Source of the DNA: DAOTXS01 sp034433515
GTDB lineage: Bacteria; Chloroflexota; Anaerolineae; UBA4142
Direction of reading: 5' to 3'
Length of the DNA: 64,000 nucleotides
NCBI GenBank assembly: GCA_034433515.1
Contig: DAOUAL010000057.1
Location: 1-64,000, forward strand
Position 1 is the stretch's first letter. Each line of letters starts with the position of its first letter. The translations under genes were made by a program, and so were the position numbers. Shown piece after piece: positions 16,099 to 23,428 of this stretch. The notes under the pieces were generated by a model, which did not search any database, was not told the origin of the DNA, and worked only from the letters and a program-made list of their open reading frames with translations.

Positions 16099-17745
16099 AT
16101 GTCTATGCCTCGTACTGTCCGCGCGCCGCGCGGTACACAAATCACATGCAAATCGTGGCTGACCGAAGCCCCAATGCGGATGCTGATGAACAATCTCGAT
16201 CCCGATGTGGCAGAAAAACCGGACGAACTCATTGTCTATGGTGGACGCGGCAAAGCTGCGCGCAACTGGGAATGTTTTGATGCCATTGTTCGCGCATTGA
16301 AAGAATTGGAAACCGATGAGACGTTGCTTGTCCAGTCCGGCAAACCGGTGGGCATCTTGCCAACGCATCCCGATGCCCCGCGCGTCTTGCTGGCGAATTC
16401 AAATATGGTGCCCGCGTGGGCAACGCAAGAAAATTTCGACAAGTGGGAACGCGCTGGTTTGATTATGTACGGGCAAATGACCGCCGGGAGTTGGATTTAC
16501 ATCGGCACGCAAGGTATTCTGCAAGGAACGTACGAAACGCTCGCCTCACTCGCGCAACAACAGGGCTGGTCGTCGCTCAAAGGCAAATTTGTGTTGACGG
16601 CTGGCTTGGGCGGTATGGGCGGGGCGCAACCTTTGGCAGTAACGATGAACGAAGGGGTCGCACTCATCGTTGAAGTGGACCCCGCGCGCGCCAAACGCCG
16701 GCTTGAAACACGTTATCTCGATGAGTTGACCGATAACTTGGAAGACGCAATGACACGCGTGGAAGATGCACTCGAGAAAAAAGAGGCGCGCTCAATCGGT
16801 TTGATCGGCAACGCGGCGGACGTGTTGCCCGAACTTGTGGAACGCGGTGTGGTTCCCGATGTAGTAACCGATCAAACGCCGGCACACGACCCGTTGATGT
16901 ATGTCCCCGAAATGCCGTTGGAAGAAGCAAACGAACTGCGCGTGGCAAATAGCGATGAATATCAGCGTCGTTCGATGCAAGCGATGGCACGTCATTGCCA
17001 AGCGATGCTCGATTTTCAAAAACGCGGTGCAATCGTTTTCGATTACGGCAACAACCTGCGTCAACGCGCCTTCGATGCCGGCGTCAAGCATGCATTCGAT
17101 TATCCCGGCTTTGTGCCGGCATACATTCGTCCGCTCTTTTGCGAAGGCAAGGGACCGTTTCGTTGGGTGGCGCTCTCCGGCGATCCTAAGGATTTGTATC
17201 GTACGGATGAAGCGATTTTGGAATTGTTCCCGGAAAATAAACCTCTGGAACGTTGGATTCGGATGGCGCAAAAGCGCGTGGCATTCCAAGGATTACCCGC
17301 GCGAATTTGCTGGCTGGGCTACGGCGAACGTGCGCGCGCCGGTTTGAAATTCAATGAACTCGTCGCACGCGGCGAAATTTCCGCACCCATCGTGATCGGG
17401 CGTGATCATCTTGACGCCGGTTCAGTCGCTTCACCGCGCCGTGAAACAGAAGGAATGCGCGATGGGTCGGACGCAATTGCGGATTGGCCCCTCTTGAACG
17501 CGCTCATCAACGCGGTCAATGGTGCAACCTGGGTTTCGATTCATCACGGGGGTGGTGTGGGCATTGGCTATTCCATTCACGCGGGCCAAGTTATTGTTGC
17601 CGATGGGACACCTGAAGCCGCCAAACGTTTGGCACGCGTCCTCACCTCTGATCCGGGTATGGGCGTGATTCGGCACGTGGACGCCGGCTATCCTAAAGCC
17701 ATCGAGTTTGCGAGGAAGCATGGAATCAAGATACCGATGAACTAA
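16099..17745 (+). CDS. hutU: Urocanate hydratase
   Basis: 548 residues, the usual length for urocanase, the cytosolic NAD-dependent enzyme that hydrates urocanate to imidazolone propionate in histidine breakdown. Visible family features are VYGGRGKAARN near the start, the NAD-binding loop TAGLGGMGGAQPLA, the RICWLGYGERARAGL segment with the active-site Cys region, and IGRDHLDAGSVASP followed by HHGGGVGIGYS. The ATG at 16099 is chosen for its AAAGGAG site 9 bases upstream. An in-frame ATG at 16078, at position +3 or so of the expected transcript, could give a form seven residues longer without a leader. No hutH, hutI or hutG is nearby, so the pathway genes are scattered or incomplete. Confidence 0.96.
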   Translation: MSMPRTVRAPRGTQITCKSWLTEAPMRMLMNNLDPDVAEKPDELIVYGGRGKAARNWECFDAIVRALKELETDETLLVQSGKPVGILPTHPDAPRVLLANSNMVPAWATQENFDKWERAGLIMYGQMTAGSWIYIGTQGILQGTYETLASLAQQQGWSSLKGKFVLTAGLGGMGGAQPLAVTMNEGVALIVEVDPARAKRRLETRYLDELTDNLEDAMTRVEDALEKKEARSIGLIGNAADVLPELVERGVVPDVVTDQTPAHDPLMYVPEMPLEEANELRVANSDEYQRRSMQAMARHCQAMLDFQKRGAIVFDYGNNLRQRAFDAGVKHAFDYPGFVPAYIRPLFCEGKGPFRWVALSGDPKDLYRTDEAILELFPENKPLERWIRMAQKRVAFQGLPARICWLGYGERARAGLKFNELVARGEISAPIVIGRDHLDAGSVASPRRETEGMRDGSDAIADWPLLNALINAVNGATWVSIHHGGGVGIGYSIHAGQVIVADGTPEAAKRLARVLTSDPGMGVIRHVDAGYPKAIEFARKHGIKIPMN

Positions 17746-17755
17746 CAAACCACGC

Positions 17756-17783
17756 TTGATACCCTAGTCAAGTTGGTTATAAT
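17756..17783 (+). promoter_or_regulatory. Promoter of the 17958 gene
   Basis: TTGATA (17756-17761), 16 bases, TATAAT (17778-17783). It leaves a leader of about 168 bases before the ATG at 17958. The leader contains a small GTCCA/TGGAC hairpin and a GGAG ribosome site but no clear terminator. Confidence 0.7.
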
Positions 17784-17957
17784 GTGTGCAATCGTTCTTT
17801 CTATGCCTCTCCCACGCACGATCGCGGATAATATTCTAAGCCTAGATTTCGCACTTGCGCCGTCAAATAGACTCTGGCTAGTCCAGCCGCTCAGTGGACG
17901 CGCATTCTTATTGGTTAGGCAAGGGTGTGAAAGCGAGGCTGAGCAGCGGAGACCCAG

Positions 17958-18641
17958 ATGAGTGCAACAGCGCCAGCCAAACCATCGGCAAATGATTTGG
18001 TACTGACGATTGATCAGATCCGCGGTGTGTACGCCTCGTGTGTGATCCTCGATAAAAATGAAGATGTCAGCGAAATTCATATTGTTGCCTCGGATGCCCG
18101 CAAGCCCAAACAAATCGTTCGCGACATTGAAACAATGCTATTCGTCAAACATCGGATCAAGATTGATTATCGCACGATTAGTATGGTGCAAATCTCCGAT
18201 GAACAATTGTTGCGCCTTCCGGTGGCGCGCCCCGAAATTCGCAGTGTCACCGAAGAGGTGATGGGTGATCGGCGGAAAATCACGGTCAAAATCCATGGGG
18301 CAAGTCGCAGCGCGGTGGGAGAGGCGTATGAACGTGTGGACAACCCCAATATATTTCGAACGGCGGCGAAGGCGACCATCAATGCGTTGAAGACCCTGGT
18401 GAACCATACGATTGATGTGCGTTTGGAAGAGGCACAGACCTTTCGTGTGGGCTCCCACGAAGTTCTGCTAGTTGTGGTAACGGCTTTGATTGACGGTAAC
18501 GAAGAGTCATTTGTGGGGGCTAGTTTTGTTGGAACGCGCCACGCCGAATCGGCGGCGCGTGCCACGTTGGATGCCCTCAATCGGCGAATGCATAATTTGA
18601 CGTTGCAAGCCCCGCGCAAAGACAAACCCGACGAAGAATGA
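17958..18641 (+). CDS. Uncharacterised 227-residue protein, two repeated alpha/beta units
   Basis: I do not recognise a named family. The protein is soluble with no signal or membrane segment. Residues 15-85 (IRGVYASCVILDKN, SEIHIVASDARKPKQIVRDIETMLF) form one alpha/beta unit. Residues 95-215 (RKITVKIHGASRSAVGEAYE, then FRVGSHEVLLVVVTALIDG and ARATLDALNRRM) look like a strand-strand-helix pattern similar to the regulatory dimerisation domain of isopropylmalate synthase. Related proteins occur, as I recall, in actinobacteria and Chloroflexota. The start has GGAG 7 bases upstream. It has its own promoter and a terminator at 18748-18778. It does not obviously belong to a pathway with its neighbours. 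Confidence 0.7.
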   Translation: MSATAPAKPSANDLVLTIDQIRGVYASCVILDKNEDVSEIHIVASDARKPKQIVRDIETMLFVKHRIKIDYRTISMVQISDEQLLRLPVARPEIRSVTEEVMGDRRKITVKIHGASRSAVGEAYERVDNPNIFRTAAKATINALKTLVNHTIDVRLEEAQTFRVGSHEVLLVVVTALIDGNEESFVGASFVGTRHAESAARATLDALNRRMHNLTLQAPRKDKPDEE

Positions 18642-18682
18642 GTGTGTTAGAAGACAGGTAAAGAACGTATTAAATCGCCAAT

Positions 18683-18722
18683 CTGCTCCCTCTTACAAGT
18701 GGACTCACTTCCAAGGGAGCAG
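18683..18722 (+). other. Strong hairpin in the 3' region of the 17958 transcript
   Basis: CTGCTCCC (18683-18690) pairs with GGGAGCAG (18715-18722), enclosing an AGTG/CACT mini-stem. No T run follows, and the true terminator is 26 bases further on. It may protect the mRNA 3' end or be part of a small 3'-derived RNA. Confidence 0.5.
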
Positions 18723-18747
18723 GTCGCGCCACACCTGTTCTTGGGAG

Positions 18748-18778
18748 AAGGGCGAGATCGCCAGAATCTCGCCCTTTT
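18748..18778 (+). terminator. Terminator of the 17958 gene
   Basis: AAGGGCGAGAT (18748-18758) and ATCTCGCCCTT (18766-18776) form a perfect stem with a 7-base loop, followed by TTTT. Confidence 0.92.
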
Positions 18779-18820
18779 ATACTTGTTTTATTAAAAAATT
18801 GGAAATTGATACGTAATTTA

Positions 18821-18849
18821 TTGCGTTTTTAGAGAGATTGTGTTAAAAT
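18821..18849 (+). promoter_or_regulatory. Promoter of the 18856 structured RNA
   Basis: TTGCGT (18821-18826), 17 bases, TAAAAT (18844-18849). The predicted start, near 18856, falls on the first base of the outer helix of the RNA. Confidence 0.65.
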
Positions 18850-18855
18850 GGAGTC

Positions 18856-19064
18856 AACCGGCGAACCTGTGCGAGAAAGAGCGAAGCGAAGGGAACTACG
18901 ACCTCTGGCGGTCAATCCCTTACAGAAAGGAAGTGAGTCTGAGTGAAGTGGCGCGTCGCGCAGGTTCTGATGACGTTGGCGACCATCGCGAGCATGCTGT
19001 TAGCCATTATGGCTGACTTTAAGTGGAACTAACTCAGACAATTCACTCGATTGGTTCGCCGGTT
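18856..19064 (+). ncRNA. Novel structured RNA or leader enclosing a mini-ORF
   Basis: The ends form a perfect 12-pair helix, AACCGGCGAACC (18856-18867) with GGTTCGCCGGTT (19053-19064), and the promoter places the 5' end exactly there. Inside are an AAGGGA/TCCCTT hairpin with a nested GACC/GGTC (18889-18921), and GTCTGAGT/ACTCAGAC (18937-18944, 19032-19039) extended by AGTG/CACT. A GTTAGCCA/TGGCTGAC hairpin (18999-19017) lies within that. A competing 11-pair helix, GAACCTGTGCG (18863-18873) with CGCGCAGGTTC (18957-18967), shares GAACC with the outer helix, so two exclusive folds exist. A 29-codon ORF lies within. No T run follows, so it may be the leader of the HD-GYP gene at 19127. I match it to no known RNA class. 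Confidence 0.6.
18943..19032 (+). CDS. Putative 29-residue membrane micropeptide
   Basis: A GTG start with AAAGGAAG (18926-18933) nine bases upstream opens 29 codons. The peptide has a basic start (KWR), a hydrophobic stretch (VAQVLMTLATIASMLLAIMA) long enough to cross a membrane, and an end DFKWN. The start codon and part of the ribosome site lie in a helix with the bases at and after the stop codon, so translation may depend on RNA refolding, or translation may itself drive it. It precedes a membrane HD-GYP protein by 94 bases. Whether it is a leader peptide, a working micropeptide or a chance ORF in a structured RNA cannot be settled here. Confidence 0.45.
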   Translation: MKWRVAQVLMTLATIASMLLAIMADFKWN

Positions 19065-19126
19065 TGCCTCTTATAACCCTATCCAACGCTTTTCTACGAC
19101 ATGGCGTTGGAATAATTGGATGTTGA

Positions 19127-20374
19127 ATGCGTTCTCTTCCTCTCGCTGCACGAATCTATATTCTCCTCTTGGTCGCGCTCGCGGTGGGCGCGGTTTTATT
19201 TTCTGCGCTCCAAATTGGTAGCGATTGGTCGCTGTGGTTTGCTGTCTTTGTTGTTACCAGCGGAATCGCTCTTCTAGATGCTATTCCAGTGGACCTTTTC
19301 GGTGAAAAGGTCGAGGTCACTTTTTCTAGTTCCGTCAAGATCGCCTCCATTTTGGTATTTCCTGCGCCGGTCACGATCATTGGTACATTTTTGGGTACGC
19401 TAATTGGCGAACAAACCCAGAGTCGCCCATCGGTCAAAAAATATTTTAATATAGCGCAATTGACGGTTAGTTATGGTCTGGTCGCAATTATCTTTAGAGC
19501 ACTCTTAATACCGCAACCAGATTTTTGGGGGATTCTGCAAAATCTTCTGGCTTTTTTGTTGGCTGGTTTTGTGCCAGTTTTGGTGAATTTGCTGCTGCTC
19601 TCTCTCGTGATTAGTTTTGTGTCACAGACTGCTTTACTCTATATCCTGAAAGATACTATTCGCCAAGTGGGCTGGTATGAGTTTAGCCATCCCGTTCTCG
19701 GTGCTATTCTGGCAATCCTCTGGAATTTTCATCCGCTCAGCGTTCTGTTGATCGGCGTGATCTTTTTGATTATTCGGCACAGTTATCAAATTGCCGTGCA
19801 AATGCAACAACAAACCCACGATGCCCTGCGCGCCTTGGTGCGGGTCATTGACGAACGCGATCATCATACCTATGATCACTCGGAACGAGTGGCCCAATAC
19901 GCTAAAATGATCGCCGAGGAATTGGGGTTGGATCAAGAAGAAATTGAGGTTTTGGCGGAAGCCGGCTTGCTCCACGATCTAGGCAAAGTGGGAATGGTGG
20001 ATGATGTGCTGTTCAAGAATGGCACATTGAATTCCAGTGAGTTGCAACACGCCAAGAAGCATGCCGAAGTGGGGGCGGAATTGCTTTCCAAGTTCCCGCT
20101 TTTTGAGAAAGGGGCGTTGTTGGTCAAGCACCATCATGAACGATATGATGGCACCGGTTACCCGGACGGACTCGCCGGCGAACAGATTCCTCTCGGTTCA
20201 CGGATCATTTCGGTCGCGGACGCCTTTCAAGCCATGACCGAGCATCGCCCTTATCGCCCGGCATTGACGTTCGATCACGCGATTGCACAACTGCAAGCCG
20301 GGAGCGGCACGCAATTCGATCCGCAGGTGGTTCAAGCCTTCGTTCGCTTGTTACGCAAAAACGGTAAACTGTAA
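19127..20374 (+). CDS. Membrane-bound HD-GYP phosphodiesterase
   Basis: 415 residues. Residues 8-225 make about seven membrane helices (for example LAARIYILLLVALAVGAVL and LSVLLIGVIFLII), resembling MASE-type sensory modules. An HD-GYP domain follows at about 235-412 with LLHDLGK (HD pair) and HHHERYDGTGYP, so the residues for cyclic di-GMP hydrolysis are intact. Its active site would face the cytoplasm, with the membrane part sensing an envelope or small-molecule cue. It lies downstream of the structured RNA at 18856-19064 and only 7 bases before a DUF5317 gene, which suggests a two-gene unit. No obvious ribosome site precedes the ATG. Confidence 0.9.
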   Translation: MRSLPLAARIYILLLVALAVGAVLFSALQIGSDWSLWFAVFVVTSGIALLDAIPVDLFGEKVEVTFSSSVKIASILVFPAPVTIIGTFLGTLIGEQTQSRPSVKKYFNIAQLTVSYGLVAIIFRALLIPQPDFWGILQNLLAFLLAGFVPVLVNLLLLSLVISFVSQTALLYILKDTIRQVGWYEFSHPVLGAILAILWNFHPLSVLLIGVIFLIIRHSYQIAVQMQQQTHDALRALVRVIDERDHHTYDHSERVAQYAKMIAEELGLDQEEIEVLAEAGLLHDLGKVGMVDDVLFKNGTLNSSELQHAKKHAEVGAELLSKFPLFEKGALLVKHHHERYDGTGYPDGLAGEQIPLGSRIISVADAFQAMTEHRPYRPALTFDHAIAQLQAGSGTQFDPQVVQAFVRLLRKNGKL

Positions 20375-20381
20375 ATTTCCG

Positions 20382-20927
20382 ATGTTCATCTTTCTCATCC
20401 TTCTTGCTGCCATTCTGATTGCCCTGTTCCGGGGCGGTAGTCTCAAGCGATTTGCCGAACTAGAAATTCGGTGGAGTGGTGTGATTATGGCTGGCTTTTT
20501 GCTCCAAGTTTTGGTCTTTTCGGATTTCTGGCAAACCCACGAGACATTACGCCCGTTCACGCCGCTCGCCTATCTGGCTTCGCTTGCGTTGTTGCTCATT
20601 GCTTTGCTCCTCAACCGACATATCCCGGGAATCGTTCTGCTGGGATTAGGGTTTCTTTCCAACGCTATCGCGATTGCGGCGAACGGTGGTTTTATGCCGG
20701 CGTCGCCATCTGCTTTGGCGATTGCCGGCTTGCCACCGCTCGCGCCGGGGCAGACCTCGAACAATTCGATTGGGATGGGGACAGATACGCGCTTGTGGTT
20801 TCTGGGCGATATTTTTGCAATCCCACGCGGCTTGCCTTTCCCCAATATCTTTAGCATCGGCGATGTGCTGATTGCGATGGGCGCCGTGTACCTAATTCAA
20901 AGAGTGATGATGCAACCCGCCCAATAA
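20382..20927 (+). CDS. DUF5317 family membrane protein
   Basis: 181 residues with five or so membrane helices. After the first helix (FLILLAAILIALFRGG) comes a short charged loop, GSLKRFAELEIRWSG. The region ANGGFMPASPSAL and the later GDIFAIPRGLPFPNIFSIGDVLIAMG match the DUF5317 signature as I recall it. These proteins often sit beside HD-domain or sensor genes, as here: the ATG is 7 bases after the HD-GYP stop. The biochemical role is unknown. A hairpin that ends convergent transcripts follows. Confidence 0.8.
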   Translation: MFIFLILLAAILIALFRGGSLKRFAELEIRWSGVIMAGFLLQVLVFSDFWQTHETLRPFTPLAYLASLALLLIALLLNRHIPGIVLLGLGFLSNAIAIAANGGFMPASPSALAIAGLPPLAPGQTSNNSIGMGTDTRLWFLGDIFAIPRGLPFPNIFSIGDVLIAMGAVYLIQRVMMQPAQ

Positions 20928-20928
20928 A

Positions 20929-20961
20929 AAACTTGCGAAGGTGAACGACCTTCGCAAGTTT
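20929..20961 (-). terminator. Bidirectional terminator between DUF5317 and mscL
   Basis: AAACTTGCGAAGG and CCTTCGCAAGTTT form a 13-pair stem with a 7-base loop. The A run before it gives T residues on the minus strand, so it mainly ends mscL, and it can also stop the plus-strand transcript. Confidence 0.88.
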
Positions 20962-20971
20962 GCTTCTTCGC

Positions 20972-21403
20972 TTACAATTGCGACGTGCAGTGCGGACAGC
21001 GCGTGGCTTTGATCGGAATTGCAGAGAGGCAGTACGGGCAATCCTTGGTTGCTGGGGCAGGAGCGGGAGCAGGCTTTGCCGTCATTTGGTTGATCGCGCG
21101 AATCAACAAAAACAAAACAAATGAGATGATGAGAAAATTGATTACAGTGTTGATGAACACACCGTAATTGATCGTCGCCGCGCCGGCTTTTTGCGCTTCT
21201 TCCAAGGTCTTGAATCCTTGCCCGGACAAGTCAATAAACAACGCCTTGAAATCCACGCGTCCCAGAATCATTCCAATCGGCGGCATAATAATGTCGTTGA
21301 CCAGCGACGACACAATGGCGCCAAACGCGCCCCCCATGATAAACCCCACCGCAAGGTCAATCACATTTCCCCGCATGGCAAACTTTTTGAATTCTTCCAG
21401 CAT
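20972..21403 (-). CDS. mscL: Large-conductance mechanosensitive channel with zinc ribbon
   Basis: 143 residues. MLEEFKKFAMRGNVIDLAVG is the amphipathic N-terminus and pore-helix start typical of MscL, the pentameric emergency valve that opens under membrane tension during hypo-osmotic shock. GFIMGGAFGAIVSSLVNDIIMPP continues the first helix. The second helix is about 75-100. The C-terminal cytoplasmic end is not the usual plain helix alone: after an Ala/Pro linker it ends in CPYC-x11-CPHC, a zinc ribbon, seen in some MscL lineages. The ATG at 21403 is fixed by AAGGAGGAG; the frame extends upstream but without family similarity. Two promoters are visible upstream. Confidence 0.95.
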   Translation of the reverse strand: MLEEFKKFAMRGNVIDLAVGFIMGGAFGAIVSSLVNDIIMPPIGMILGRVDFKALFIDLSGQGFKTLEEAQKAGAATINYGVFINTVINFLIISFVLFLLIRAINQMTAKPAPAPAPATKDCPYCLSAIPIKATRCPHCTSQL

Positions 21404-21428
21404 GGTCTCCTCCTTGAGCGTTGATTTT

Positions 21429-21457
21429 TTGACCCGAGCCAGTGAGCGTGTTATACT
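21429..21457 (+). promoter_or_regulatory. Promoter of the sulfonate/nitrate-type ABC operon
   Basis: TTGACC (21429-21434), 17 bases, TATACT (21452-21457). Its -10 box overlaps a minus-strand -10 box of mscL, so the two promoters may compete. Confidence 0.75.
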
Positions 21458-21508
21458 TGGCTCAGTCCATACGGTCAACACTATAACACACTCAATTTTC
21501 ATCGTCAA
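21450..21508 (-). promoter_or_regulatory. Two tandem promoters of mscL
   Basis: Minus strand. Proximal: TTGACC (21473-21478) and TATAAC (21450-21455), spacer 17. Distal: TTGACG (21503-21508) and TATAGT (21480-21485), spacer 17. Confidence 0.7.
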
Positions 21509-21511
21509 TAG

Positions 21512-22534
21512 GTGCGGATGCGTTCACTCATTTTTCTACTCCTTGTCCTGGTTTTGGTTGCTTGCTCCGTTTCTAGCCCTGATCACTCCTTGGTCTTGCG
21601 CGTTGGCTATTTCCCCAACATCACGCATGCCCAAGCCGTTATCGGTTTCACGGATGGAACGTTTGCGCGTGCGTTAGGCAATCAAGTCAAGTTGGAGAGC
21701 AAGGTTTTTAACGCGGGACCCTCGGTGATCGAAGCGATGTTTGCGAACCAGATTGACCTGGCGTACATTGGTCCCAACCCGGCAATCAACGGCTATGTCA
21801 AGTCGAAAGGGGAAGCATTGCGCATTATCGCGGGTGCCACGAGTGGCGGCGCGGTGCTGGTGGTGCGCCATGATGCCGGCATCAATTCTGCCGCTGATTT
21901 TCGCGGCAAGAAAATTGCCAGCCCGCAATTGGGCAATACTCAAGATGTGGCTTTGCGTGCGTGGCTCCAAAAACAAGGTTTCAAACTCAAAGAGCAAGGG
22001 GGCGATACGCAGGTGATCCCGGTGGCAAACCCCGACATCTTGACCTTGTTCCGCAAAAAAGAGCTTGATGCCGCATGGGTACCGGAACCTTGGGGCGCAC
22101 GGCTGGTGCGCGAAGCGAACGGCAAGATTTTTCTCGACGAACGCGATTTATGGCAAGATGGCAAGTTTGTGACGGCGCATGTGATTGTGAGCACCAAATT
22201 CCTGAACGCGAATCCGGATTGGGTCAAGAAATTTCTAGCGGCGCACGTCGAGTTGACGCAACGCATCAATGCGGATCCCGCCACCGCCAAACAAACGCTG
22301 AACCATGAAATCGAACGCTTGACCGGCGCGGCGTTGCCCCAACCAGTCTTGGACGATGCGTGGTCGCGGCAAACGATCACCTATGATCCAATTCGGGCTT
22401 CGTTGCTGAGTTCTGCGGAAGCCGCGTTCAAATTGGGGTTTCTCGGCGACACGATGCCTTCCCTGGATAACATTTATGATTTGAAATTGCTGAATGAGGT
22501 GTTGAAAGAAAAGAATCTTGTGCCCATTCAATAA
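21512..22534 (+). CDS. ABC transporter substrate-binding lipoprotein, SsuA/NrtA type
   Basis: 340 residues from GTG 21512; ATG 21518 is an equally possible start. A signal peptide ends in the lipobox VLVACS, so the mature protein is lipid-anchored outside the membrane. GYFPNITHAQAVIG opens a periplasmic-binding type 2 fold of the NMT1/SsuA-like class. IDLAYIGPNPAINGY, KKIASPQLGNTQDVALRAWL and DAAWVPEPWGARL are characteristic of binding proteins for aliphatic sulfonates, nitrate, taurine or similar small ions. The ATPase and permease genes follow in order. The exact ligand cannot be deduced. No riboswitch or regulator site is seen. A hairpin separates it from the ATPase gene, a common way to make more binding protein than membrane parts. 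Confidence 0.9.
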   Translation: MRMRSLIFLLLVLVLVACSVSSPDHSLVLRVGYFPNITHAQAVIGFTDGTFARALGNQVKLESKVFNAGPSVIEAMFANQIDLAYIGPNPAINGYVKSKGEALRIIAGATSGGAVLVVRHDAGINSAADFRGKKIASPQLGNTQDVALRAWLQKQGFKLKEQGGDTQVIPVANPDILTLFRKKELDAAWVPEPWGARLVREANGKIFLDERDLWQDGKFVTAHVIVSTKFLNANPDWVKKFLAAHVELTQRINADPATAKQTLNHEIERLTGAALPQPVLDDAWSRQTITYDPIRASLLSSAEAAFKLGFLGDTMPSLDNIYDLKLLNEVLKEKNLVPIQ

Positions 22535-22549
22535 TGACGGAAGATAGGA

Positions 22550-22580
22550 GACGGAGGATAGAGCTTTTCGGTTCTCCGTC
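22550..22580 (+). repeat. Intercistronic hairpin between binding-protein and ATPase genes
   Basis: GACGGAG (22550-22556) pairs with CTCCGTC (22574-22580). It may act as an attenuator or as an mRNA-stabilising 3' end for the upstream gene. Confidence 0.55.
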
Positions 22581-22606
22581 CTCGGTCTTGTTTTCAAGAG
22601 GTTTTA

Positions 22607-23428
22607 GTGAAACTCGAAATCAAAAATGTCAGCAAGAAATTTTCAAGCAAAAATGGCATACTCACTGCGCTGGAAGATATCAATCTCAATGTCCAAGCCG
22701 GCGAGTTTGTCTGCTGGTTGGGACCATCGGGGTGCGGCAAATCTACGTTGCTCAACATTGTTGCCGGGTTGGATCAACCGACGAGCGGGACGGTGCATAT
22801 AGATGGTAAATTGGTGCGTGGCACCGGGACGGACCGCGTGATGATTTTTCAATCCGCTGCTCTCTTTCCCTGGCTCTCCGTGTTCGACAATGTGAAATTT
22901 GGTTTGCATATGATTGGTGTCCCCAAGCCAGAGCGCCAAGTGATTGCGCGCCGGTTCTTGGCGATGGTGAATCTCCGCGATTTTGAAAACGCCTTTGTCC
23001 ACGAATTATCCGGCGGAATGAAACAGCGCGTGGCGATCGCGCGCGCGCTCGCCACCAACCCCGATGTGTTGTTGATGGATGAACCATTCGGCGCGCTGGA
23101 CGCGCAGACGCGCGATATTTTGCACGAAGAGTTGCAGCGAATTTGGTTGGAGACACGCAAAACCATTCTCTTTGTAACACACAACGTCCGTGAAGCGATT
23201 GTGCTGGGTGATCGCGTGGTTGTCTTTAGTGCACGACCCGGGCGCATCAAAAAAATTTTTACGATTGATCTGCCGCGTCCGCGCCAAATCGAAAGTTATG
23301 CCGTGGTGGATTTGGCGCGCGTCATTATGGCAGAACTCCGCGATGACATTATCGCGAGTGAACAACAAGTGGAAACCAAATTATTGCGCGAATTAGAAGA
23401 GCGGATGGTGGGCGATGATACGCTTTGA
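22607..23428 (+). CDS. ABC transporter ATPase, SsuB/TauB/NrtD type
   Basis: 273 residues from a GTG start with AAGAGG upstream. Walker A GPSGCGKSTL, signature LSGGMKQRVAIARALA, Walker B LLMDEPFG and the switch-His region FVTHNVREAI are all intact. The Q-loop region MIFQSAALFPWLSV is typical of the nitrate/sulfonate/taurine importer ATPases. It powers uptake through the permease encoded next, whose ATG at 23415 lies inside the last codons of this gene, so translation is coupled. Confidence 0.93.
   Translation: MKLEIKNVSKKFSSKNGILTALEDINLNVQAGEFVCWLGPSGCGKSTLLNIVAGLDQPTSGTVHIDGKLVRGTGTDRVMIFQSAALFPWLSVFDNVKFGLHMIGVPKPERQVIARRFLAMVNLRDFENAFVHELSGGMKQRVAIARALATNPDVLLMDEPFGALDAQTRDILHEELQRIWLETRKTILFVTHNVREAIVLGDRVVVFSARPGRIKKIFTIDLPRPRQIESYAVVDLARVIMAELRDDIIASEQQVETKLLRELEERMVGDDTL

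Noticed and set aside
18856..19064. Possible cyclic di-GMP riboswitch, tmRNA, 6S or SRP RNA
   Set aside because: None of the conserved cores of those classes could be found (no GEMM tetraloop/receptor pattern, no tRNA-like ends, no SRP Alu or S-domain motif), despite the HD-GYP gene downstream.
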